A stretch of DNA of 64,000 bases from Aureivirga marina (GTDB lineage: Bacteria > Bacteroidota > Bacteroidia > Flavobacteriales > Flavobacteriaceae), in contig NZ_JADPIB010000002.1 of the NCBI RefSeq assembly GCF_015767265.1, positions 183,688 to 247,687 of the forward strand, written 5' to 3'. Shown piece after piece: positions 58,159-64,000 of the stretch (within the stretch, counting starts at the first letter, position 1; every line of letters begins with the position of its first letter). A program made the position numbers and the translations under genes. The notes beneath the pieces were generated by a model that saw only the letters and a program-made list of their open reading frames with translations, was not told the DNA's origin and did not search any database.

Positions 58159-60087
58159 TTATTTTACTTCTTCAAAGTCAACGTCTTGTACATCATCTTC
58201 ACCTTTTGCATTTCCACCAGCGTTCGCTCCAGCATTTGCTCCTGCTTCAGGACCAGCAGCTCCAGCTCCGTTAGCTTGTGCATCTTGTTGTGCTTTATAC
58301 ATTTCTTCAGAAGCAACTTTCCAAGCTTCATTAATCTTTTCCATTGCAGCATCAATAGCAGCAAGATCTTGAGACTGGTGAGCTTTCTTTAATTCTTCTA
58401 AAGCATCTTCAATTGGTTGTTTTTTATCTATAGATAATTTATCACCAAATTCTTTTAATTGTTTTTCTGTTTGGAAAATCATTGAATCAGCTCCATTGAT
58501 TTTCTCCACTTTTTCCTTTTCTGCTTTATCCGCTTCCGCATTAGCTTCTGCTTCTTTTCTCATTTTCTCGATTTCTTCTTCTGTTAATCCAGATGAAGCT
58601 TCGATTCTAATATCCTGAGATTTTCCAGTTGCTTTATCAGTTGCAGAAACTTTAATGATTCCGTTTGCATCAATATCGAAAGTAACTTCAATTTGAGGAA
58701 CTCCTCTTTGTGCTGGTGGAATTCCATCTAAATGGAACTTACCAATTGTCTTGTTATCTTTCGCCATTGGACGCTCTCCTTGTAATACGTGAATATCTAC
58801 AGAAGGTTGGTTGTCAGCAGCAGTTGAGAATACTTGAGATTTCTTTGTTGGAATTGTAGTATTCGCATCAATTAATTTAGTCATTACTCCTCCCATTGTT
58901 TCAATTCCTAATGAAAGTGGAGTTACATCTAATAATAATACGTCTTTTACATCTCCTGTTAATACTCCTCCTTGAATAGCAGCTCCAATCGCAACAACCT
59001 CATCAGGATTTACTCCTTTAGATGGTTTCTTACCAAAGAATTTCTCTACTTCTTCTTGGATTTTTGGAATACGTGTAGAACCTCCTACTAAAATAATCTC
59101 ATCAATATCTGATTTAGATAATCCTGCATCATTTAAAGCTTTTGCTACAGGTTCCATTGAACGAACTACTAAATCATGTGCTAATTGCTCAAATTTAGCT
59201 TTCGTTAAAGTCTTCACTAAGTGCTTAGGTCCTGAAGCAGTTGCAGTAATATAAGGTAAGTTAATCTCCGTTTGTGCACTAGAAGATAACTCAATCTTAG
59301 CTTTCTCAGCAGCTTCTTTTAAACGTTGTAAAGCCATTGGATCCTGACGTAAATCAAAATTTTCTTCTGATTTAAATTCATCAGCTAACCAATCGATAAT
59401 TACTTGGTCAAAATCATCTCCTCCTAAGTGCGTATCACCATTCGTAGAAAGTACTTCAAATACTCCGTCTCCTAATTCTAAGATTGAAATATCAAATGTT
59501 CCTCCACCTAAATCATAAACAGCGATTTTTCTATCTGTATCAGCCTTATCTAAACCATAAGCTAAAGCAGCAGCTGTTGGCTCATTGATAATTCTTGCTA
59601 CTTTTAATCCAGCAATTTCACCAGCTTCTTTCGTAGCCTGACGTTGCGCATCATTAAAGTATGCAGGAACAGTAACTACAGCTTCCGAAACTTCTTGTCC
59701 TAAATAATCCTCAGCAGTTTTCTTCATTTTTTGAAGAATCATCGCTGAAATTTCTTGTGGTGTATATAAACGTCCATCGATATCCACTCTTGGAGTATCG
59801 TTATCTCCTTTTACTACTTTGTAAGGTACTCTTTCTGCCTCTTTTTGTGATTCAGAAAATTTATTCCCCATAAATCTCTTTATAGAATAAATTGTCTTTA
59901 AAGGATTTGTAACAGCTTGACGTTTTGCTGGGTCTCCTACTTTTCTTTCTCCTCCATCGATGAAAGCAACAATTGAAGGTGTAGTTCTTTTACCTTCTGA
60001 ATTTGGTATCACTACAGGCTCATTTCCTTCCATTACAGAAACACATGAGTTTGTAGTTCCTAAGTCAATTCCTATAATTTTACTCAT
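58159..60087 (-). CDS. dnaK: Chaperone protein DnaK (Hsp70)
   Basis: The 642-residue Hsp70 chaperone has all family marks: [18 protein letters not shown] at the N-terminus, [17 protein letters not shown] and [22 protein letters not shown] in the ATPase, a substrate domain from about residue 390 ([24 protein letters not shown]), and a helical lid ending in a Gly/Ala-rich stretch and [13 protein letters not shown]. No grpE or dnaJ is adjacent. The upstream 358 bases hold a cluster of TGAC-type repeats and no gene. Confidence 0.98.
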   Translation of the reverse strand: MSKIIGIDLGTTNSCVSVMEGNEPVVIPNSEGKRTTPSIVAFIDGGERKVGDPAKRQAVTNPLKTIYSIKRFMGNKFSESQKEAERVPYKVVKGDNDTPRVDIDGRLYTPQEISAMILQKMKKTAEDYLGQEVSEAVVTVPAYFNDAQRQATKEAGEIAGLKVARIINEPTAAALAYGLDKADTDRKIAVYDLGGGTFDISILELGDGVFEVLSTNGDTHLGGDDFDQVIIDWLADEFKSEENFDLRQDPMALQRLKEAAEKAKIELSSSAQTEINLPYITATASGPKHLVKTLTKAKFEQLAHDLVVRSMEPVAKALNDAGLSKSDIDEIILVGGSTRIPKIQEEVEKFFGKKPSKGVNPDEVVAIGAAIQGGVLTGDVKDVLLLDVTPLSLGIETMGGVMTKLIDANTTIPTKKSQVFSTAADNQPSVDIHVLQGERPMAKDNKTIGKFHLDGIPPAQRGVPQIEVTFDIDANGIIKVSATDKATGKSQDIRIEASSGLTEEEIEKMRKEAEANAEADKAEKEKVEKINGADSMIFQTEKQLKEFGDKLSIDKKQPIEDALEELKKAHQSQDLAAIDAAMEKINEAWKVASEEMYKAQQDAQANGAGAAGPEAGANAGANAGGNAKGEDDVQDVDFEEVK

Positions 60088-60445
60088 AATCCTATATTTT
60101 GAATGTCTTTATTTCTAATTTTTATAACTGCTTCTATTTAGTCAATTTATATGCCATCCAATTTTTTCTTGTTTTTTGTCATAAAATTTAATTTTAACTG
60201 ACTTTTTTATGTCATATTGACATTGACAATAATTTTTTAACTAAAAAAAGCTGACATTTTTATATTTTCATGACGCGTTAAAAACCTAATTATTTAATTT
60301 CTATAAAATATAGAAGCCTTAAATTACTTCTTTTCTATAAAAACTATTTTTAATTATTTCTGAATTAACATTTTTTAAACCTATTTATTTCTTAAAATTA
60401 AAACACAGATTTTTTGTAACTTCTTTCTTATTAAAGAATTTAATT
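60088..60445. other. 358-base gap between dnaK and SDR with TGAC-type repeats
   Basis: This region serves two divergent promoters. It has several TGAC/GTCA motifs between about 60177 and 60275, including the palindrome ATGTCA-TAT-TGACAT (60209-60223) and a second TTGACA at 60223-60228. On the minus strand TTGAC (60145-60141) and TATAA (60126-60122) could form a promoter for dnaK unlike the usual TAnnTTTG. No CIRCE element and no RNA gene was seen. Confidence 0.5.
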
Positions 60446-61183
60446 ATGTCTATAAAGAAAATCGCTATTATTTCTGGAGGAACAAATGGAATCGGAAAAG
60501 CTGTTTGTGAAAAATTATATTTTCAAAATTGGATTATCTATAATCTAGATATCAAAACGCAAAAACATAATTTCGCTAATTTTCTAAATTGTGATATTTC
60601 TAATTTCGATGAAGTAAAACAACAAATTAAATTCATTTATCAAAAAGAAAAACATATTGATGCAGTTTTTAGTAATGCCGGAATTCATCATCTAGCAAAT
60701 TTAGAAGAAACAACTCTCGAAGACTTTCATAAAGTTCTTTCTATTAATTTCTGCGGAACTTTCTATCTTTTAAAATCTGTTTTACCTATTCTTAAAAAAC
60801 AAAAATTTGGAAAAATTGTTCTTAATGGATCTGATCAATGTTTTGTGGGAAAGGCTAATTCTTTTATTTATGGTGCAACGAAAGGCGCTATCGGACAAAT
60901 CACAAAAAGTACAGCAATTGATTACGCTCCTTTTAATATTCAAGTAAATGCAGTTTGTCCAGGAACTACAAATACAACTTTAGTAGACGATTTTTTAAAA
61001 AAATATTGTAATTCTGAAAAAGAGAAACAGGAAACAATTTCTTTCTTAAATAATGCACAACCTATAAAACGAATGGCAAAACCTGAAGAAATCGCTTCTT
61101 TAGTTTCTTATCTTTTTTCTGAAAATTCGGATTATATCACAGGATCTCTAATTTCAATTGACGGTGGTTATACTTGTCAATAA
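60446..61183 (+). CDS. SDR family oxidoreductase
   Basis: The 245-residue protein is a classical short-chain dehydrogenase: the cofactor loop GGTNGIG (residues 11-17), SNAGIHHLANLEETTLEDF, and the catalytic Ser129 in NGSDQ, Tyr142 and Lys146 in IYGATKGAIGQ. The usual C-terminal NAVCPGTTNTTLVDDF and GSLISIDGGYTCQ follow. It is probably a soluble NAD(P)-dependent alcohol, sugar or 3-ketoacyl reductase; the real substrate cannot be read. It is alone on the rightward side of the dnaK promoter region. Confidence 0.88.
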   Translation: MSIKKIAIISGGTNGIGKAVCEKLYFQNWIIYNLDIKTQKHNFANFLNCDISNFDEVKQQIKFIYQKEKHIDAVFSNAGIHHLANLEETTLEDFHKVLSINFCGTFYLLKSVLPILKKQKFGKIVLNGSDQCFVGKANSFIYGATKGAIGQITKSTAIDYAPFNIQVNAVCPGTTNTTLVDDFLKKYCNSEKEKQETISFLNNAQPIKRMAKPEEIASLVSYLFSENSDYITGSLISIDGGYTCQ

Positions 61184-61308
61184 AATTATGTGAAATCTAT
61201 TTTTATCTTATCTTTTTTAAATAGATACCATTTATATGTTTGTTAAAATCTAATTTAAAACACTACATTAGCATAACATAAATTAATGAACAAAAACAAA
61301 GATTTGTT

Positions 61309-62178
61309 ATGCAAAATACTACTAGATTTGTAACTTATTATTGCGGAAATCAAATTCCTTTAAAAGATGCTGTTTCGCTTCCTTATACGCATATTATGAT
61401 TGCTTTTTTATTTACAAAACCTGAAAATCCAATGGAATTAATTTTAGACGGAGGAACTGCTCTGAAAAATATTCCACCTACTTTCACAAATTCTACAAAA
61501 CAAGCAATTCAAGAATTAAAAAATGCTGGTAAAAAAGTGATGATTTCTTTTGGTGGTGGTGCAATGCATTCTGAAGCTTATAAAGGAATTGTTGGAAAAG
61601 AGGCTGAAATGGCTGAAAAATTAGTCAATTTTATCCATGAAAATAATTTAGATGGAATTGATATCGATTTTGAAGATACTTCTGCTTTTAAAAATACCGC
61701 AACTTATAATGGTCGTCAGTTTTTAATTGATTTAACTTTAGAACTTAAAAAGCGTCTTCCTTATAATATGGAAATTGCACATGCTCCACAACCTCCTTAT
61801 TTTAGAAAAGGAACAGAAATTGACGGATATGTTGCTGTGATGGAAAAAGCTGGTCATGCAATCGATTTTGTAAACGTCCAATATTATAACAATACTCCTT
61901 GGAGTAGCAATCCTGAAAAAATTATTGAAACTTATTCTGAATTCAATGATTTAGCTGGAATGAGTGCAGAAAAACACGTTCTTGGTTTTCCTGTAACTGA
62001 AAAAGATGCTGGTTCTGGTTATTTACTTGCTTCCACAATTGTTTCTGAAATTGTTTATCCTTTAAAAGAATCTTTCGGAATTGGTGGTGTTATGAATTGG
62101 CAATTTTCAAGTGATGTTGGTGGACAATGGGCCGTTGAAATTGGCTACGAATTAATGGAAGAAGATGAATTAATTTAA
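61309..62178 (+). CDS. Glycoside hydrolase family 18 protein without signal peptide
   Basis: The 289-residue protein has the GH18 TIM barrel: KVMISFGGGAM (residues 77-87) and NNLDGIDIDFEDT (112-124), the D-G-x-D-x-D-x-E motif with Glu122 as acid, then MEIAHAPQPPYF and VNVQYYNNTPW, and GGVMNWQFSSDVGGQWAVEIG at the end. It lacks any signal peptide or membrane segment, and has no chitin-binding module; so a role in the cytoplasm, or an unusual export, must be assumed. GH18 members act on chitin, peptidoglycan or glycoproteins. A hairpin terminator follows. Confidence 0.86.
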   Translation: MQNTTRFVTYYCGNQIPLKDAVSLPYTHIMIAFLFTKPENPMELILDGGTALKNIPPTFTNSTKQAIQELKNAGKKVMISFGGGAMHSEAYKGIVGKEAEMAEKLVNFIHENNLDGIDIDFEDTSAFKNTATYNGRQFLIDLTLELKKRLPYNMEIAHAPQPPYFRKGTEIDGYVAVMEKAGHAIDFVNVQYYNNTPWSSNPEKIIETYSEFNDLAGMSAEKHVLGFPVTEKDAGSGYLLASTIVSEIVYPLKESFGIGGVMNWQFSSDVGGQWAVEIGYELMEEDELI

Positions 62179-62189
62179 AATATTTCTTG

Positions 62190-62220
62190 AAGGCTAGACT
62201 TTTTTGTTTGGCCTTTTTTT
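62190..62220 (+). terminator. Terminator of the GH18 gene
   Basis: AAGGCTAGAC (62190-62199) and GTTTGGCCTT (62206-62215) pair with two G-U wobbles around a six-T loop, followed by T's. Confidence 0.75.
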
Positions 62221-62260
62221 ATTTTTTAATTAAAATATTTTGGTTTTAAATAAATAACTA

Positions 62261-62285
62261 TACATTTGTAGAGTAATTAGTCGGT
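62261..62285 (+). promoter_or_regulatory. TetR gene promoter with the shared 16-base motif
   Basis: TACATTTG (62261-62268) is the -7 element. AGAGTAATTAGTCGGT (62270-62285) lies directly after it over the expected start; a near copy lies before the START-domain gene (62870-62885). Confidence 0.62.
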
Positions 62286-62290
62286 TTAAA

Positions 62291-62851
62291 ATGGATAAAA
62301 AAGAAAAAATATTTGATACAGCTTTAAAACTTTTTGTAAAAGATGGTTTTCATGGTACACCAACTAGCAAAATTGCTAAAGAAGCTGGAATTGCAAATGG
62401 AACACTTTTTCACCATTTTAAAACAAAAGATATTCTTATTAAAGAACTTTATTTAAAATCAAAAGAAGAAATTAACGATTACATTGAAGAACATATTAAA
62501 GGAGATTTAAATCCAAAAACAAAATTTAAAGCTCTCTACATAAGTTCACTAAATTGGTCAATTGATCATAGTGATAAATTTCAATTTATACTTTTATTTC
62601 AATCTTCTCCTTTCTTAAAATTGATTCCTCAAGAAACTTTAGATCAACAATCTCAAAGTTATTATAAAGTTCTAAATGAATGCTATTCTAAAAATCTATT
62701 TACAGATTTACCTTTAGATTATATTTATACGCTTCTTCTAAATCATTTTATGGGAAATAAAGAATACATAATTCAAAATTCTCTTAGCCAAGAAGAAAGA
62801 AAAAATTTAATAAATACAAGCTTTGATTTATTATGGCGTATGATAAGTTAA
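62291..62851 (+). CDS. TetR/AcrR family transcriptional regulator
   Basis: The 186-residue protein starts with a TetR helix-turn-helix: KIFDTALKLFVKDGFHGTPTSKIAKEAGIANGTLFHHFKTKDILIKELYLKSKEEI (in pieces, residues 6-60); the rest is a helical ligand-binding domain. Such dimers repress genes and are released by small, often hydrophobic ligands. It lies 61 bases before a START-domain gene with a matching site, which suggests control of its own gene and of that lipid-binding neighbour. Confidence 0.92.
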   Translation: MDKKEKIFDTALKLFVKDGFHGTPTSKIAKEAGIANGTLFHHFKTKDILIKELYLKSKEEINDYIEEHIKGDLNPKTKFKALYISSLNWSIDHSDKFQFILLFQSSPFLKLIPQETLDQQSQSYYKVLNECYSKNLFTDLPLDYIYTLLLNHFMGNKEYIIQNSLSQEERKNLINTSFDLLWRMIS

Positions 62852-62869
62852 AAAATTTAATTATACAAT

Positions 62870-62885
62870 AGAGTGATTAGTCAGT
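62870..62885 (+). promoter_or_regulatory. Second copy of the TetR-type motif
   Basis: AGAGTGATTAGTCAGT differs from AGAGTAATTAGTCGGT (62270-62285) at two of 16 positions and lies 28 bases before the START-domain ATG. It is a likely operator for the TetR protein. Confidence 0.58.
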
Positions 62886-62912
62886 CTATATTTTATTTAA
62901 AACTAAAAAATT

Positions 62913-63521
62913 ATGAAACAATTAATTGTAATCTTTCTTTGTCTATTTTCAATTACATCTATTTTTTCTCAAGAAAATGTAGAATGGAAATTAAAACATA
63001 ATAAAAATGGAACAACCCTTCACACTCGCTTTCCAGAAGTAAAAAACAAAAAAGGAAAAAAAGAAACTGTTTTTGAATGGAAAATTAATTCTACACAAAC
63101 TATTTCTTTCGAAAATTGTAAAAATGCAATTAAGAATGTAAATAATCATAAAAAATTCTATGATTGTAAAGAAAGTAAAGTTCTTAATGAGATAAACAAT
63201 GAAACGGTTGCTTATTATTTATTCGATGCTCCTTGGCCAATGTCTGACATGGATTTAATACGAACTATTACACATTCCGAAAATGAAAATATATTTATTT
63301 CTAAACACATTTCTTCTCCTGAAAAAATGAAATTAAATGACGAAAAAAGAGTGGAAATTTCAGAAATCATTTATAAAATAAAAAAAATAAATGATGAAAA
63401 AGTGGAAATTGAAATAATTGGAAAATTTATACCTGTTGGTGTTCCTGATTTTTTAGCGAAATCTTGGTTTCCTAAAGGACCTTTAAAAGTCTTAGAAGAA
63501 CTGACAAAAGCTTCAAAATAA
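62913..63521 (+). CDS. Secreted START-domain protein
   Basis: The 202-residue protein has a Sec signal (MKQLIVIFLCLFSITSIFSQ, cleavage near 20) and a START-type lipid-binding domain: VEWKLKHNKNGTTLHTRFPEVK, ENCKNAIKNVNNHKKFYDCKESKVL, NNETVAYYLFDAPWPMSDMDLIRTITHS and IGKFIPVGVPDFLAKSWFPKGPLKVLEELTK (in pieces). START domains carry lipids or sterol-like molecules in a hydrophobic tunnel. In this context, a hydrophobic ligand may be shared with the TetR regulator. It ends before a perfect hairpin. Confidence 0.86.
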   Translation: MKQLIVIFLCLFSITSIFSQENVEWKLKHNKNGTTLHTRFPEVKNKKGKKETVFEWKINSTQTISFENCKNAIKNVNNHKKFYDCKESKVLNEINNETVAYYLFDAPWPMSDMDLIRTITHSENENIFISKHISSPEKMKLNDEKRVEISEIIYKIKKINDEKVEIEIIGKFIPVGVPDFLAKSWFPKGPLKVLEELTKASK

Positions 63522-63567
63522 TATCTTTCTCTACTTTACTGTTTGAATTAATAAATAAACCTCAAAC

Positions 63568-63599
63568 AAAAAGCGATAACAATTGTTATCGCTTTTTTA
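63568..63599 (+). terminator. Terminator of the START-domain gene
   Basis: AAAAAGCGATAACAA (63568-63582) is followed directly by its exact reverse complement (63583-63597), giving a GC-containing 15-base palindromic stem with T tail. Confidence 0.85.
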
Positions 63600-63659
63600 T
63601 TTGTAGATTATTAAAAAATTCAAATGAAAAATTTTCCAACTTTTTAAAAAAGATATATG

Positions 63660-63687
63660 AAAAAAAAAGCTCCACTTATCGTGAAGC
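63660..63687 (-). terminator. Terminator of the tRNA cluster
   Basis: Read leftward, GCUUCAC and GUGGAGC form a seven-pair stem with one U-G wobble (plus strand GCTCCAC 63669-63675 and GTGAAGC 63681-63687), followed by eight U's from the A run at 63661-63668. Confidence 0.8.
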
Positions 63688-63691
63688 TAAG

Positions 63692-63764
63692 TGACCGGGC
63701 TGGGGCTCGAACCCAGGACCCTCTCCTTAAAAGGGAGATGCTCTACCAACTGAGCTACCCGGTC
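63692..63764 (-). tRNA. tRNA-Lys (anticodon TTT)
   Basis: The 73-base leftward cloverleaf has acceptor GACCGGG/CCCGGTC with discriminator A (63692), D arm AGCTCAGTTGGTAGAGC, anticodon stem TCTCC/GGAGA with loop CTTTTAA (anticodon TTT, Lys) and T arm GGGTTCGAGCCCC. CCA is not encoded. Confidence 0.96.
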
Positions 63765-63776
63765 ATTAAATTTTTG

Positions 63777-63857
<81 letters not shown>

Positions 63858-63881
63858 AAGATTTACGTTATAAACCTTAAG

Positions 63882-63954
63882 TGACCGGGCTGGGGCTCGA
63901 ACCCAGGACCCTCTCCTTAAAAGGGAGATGCTCTACCAACTGAGCTACCCGGTC
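63882..63954 (-). tRNA. tRNA-Lys (anticodon TTT), second copy
   Basis: This 73-base tRNA is identical to the Lys copy at 63692-63764 and is 190 bases away. Confidence 0.96.
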
Positions 63955-63966
63955 ATTAAATTTTTG

Positions 63967-64000
63967 TGGTGAGAGGAGGATTCGAACCTCCGAAGCTTGC
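63967..64000 (-). tRNA. tRNA-Tyr, second copy (3' part, cut by window end)
   Basis: Only the last 34 bases of the tRNA lie in the window: acceptor 3' strand, discriminator A (63967), T arm and part of the variable arm, identical to the copy at 63777-63857. Confidence 0.9.

Noticed and set aside
60088..60445. CIRCE (HrcA) heat-shock element before dnaK
   Set aside because: No inverted repeat of the TTAGCACTC type was found in either direction.

Overview
This window is a stretch of chromosome from a very AT-rich member of the Bacteroidota, almost certainly class Flavobacteriia (Flavobacteriaceae or a close family such as Weeksellaceae). The signs are: repeated promoters of the Bacteroidota type (TTG, about 17-21 bases, then TAnnTTTG) and few Shine-Dalgarno sequences; a type IX secretion sorting domain; DUF2911, DUF349, tandem DUF368 and YceI-like lipoproteins; an outer-membrane beta-barrel receptor of TonB type; and gene neighbourhoods usual in flavobacteria (ddl-coaD, rsfS-ftsH-LUD-cdsA-psd-ACBP, pyrR-pyrB-rnz, marR-fadB-fadA-acyl-CoA dehydrogenase). 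Genus cannot be fixed from the sequence. I found no insertion sequence, prophage, CRISPR array or rRNA; almost all genes look like core or conserved accessory genes.

Layout. 1-4.1 kb: end of an MFS transporter, an acyl-CoA carboxylase beta subunit, and a small redox operon (DoxX-like, FMN reductase, MarR) behind a promoter carrying twin palindromes. 4.1-15 kb: LOG-family protein and uvrA leftward; tgt, an LptF/G permease, an EamA exporter, accA, two DUF368 lipid-carrier transporters and aroE rightward. 15-24.3 kb: DUF349 protein, rluD and a PASTA protein, ddl, coaD, yaaA, birA, rsfS, ftsH. 24.3-31 kb: LUD protein, cdsA, a degenerate psd, an acyl-CoA-binding protein, two YceI lipoproteins, and several small secreted or hotdog-fold proteins. 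31-34.4 kb: a nitric-oxide module (truncated haemoglobin and cupin leftward, quinol NO reductase norB rightward) with one FNR-type box for each divergent promoter. 34.5-42.6 kb: ffh, folD, small membrane proteins, a TPR protein, then pyrR-pyrB-STAS-like-T9SS CTD-rnz. 42.6-51.5 kb: epimerase, methyltransferase, and a fatty-acid beta-oxidation operon under a MarR regulator, divergent from a KAS III gene. 51.7-60.1 kb: TonB-type receptor, CoA-binding protein, HxlR regulator divergent from a frameshifted nitroreductase gene, EcsC, type II NADH dehydrogenase and dnaK. 60.4-64 kb: SDR, GH18-like protein, a TetR/START-domain pair sharing a sequence motif, and tandem tRNA-Lys/tRNA-Tyr units running off the window end.

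The most notable observations are: (1) a phosphatidylserine decarboxylase homologue that has lost the Gly-Ser cleavage site and other family residues while keeping its operon position; (2) a tRNA-guanine transglycosylase in which all three zinc cysteines are replaced; (3) mirror-image FNR boxes at about -42 of both promoters of the nitric-oxide locus; (4) two interlocked divergent promoters in front of HxlR and a nitroreductase gene that carries a one-base deletion in its third codon region; (5) strong palindromes on the promoters of the redox MarR operon, the fad operon and pyrR; and (6) a gene encoding essentially only a signal peptide and a T9SS sorting domain. I see no clearly new multi-gene defence or mobile system; the new biology, if any, lies in these altered enzymes and regulatory arrangements.
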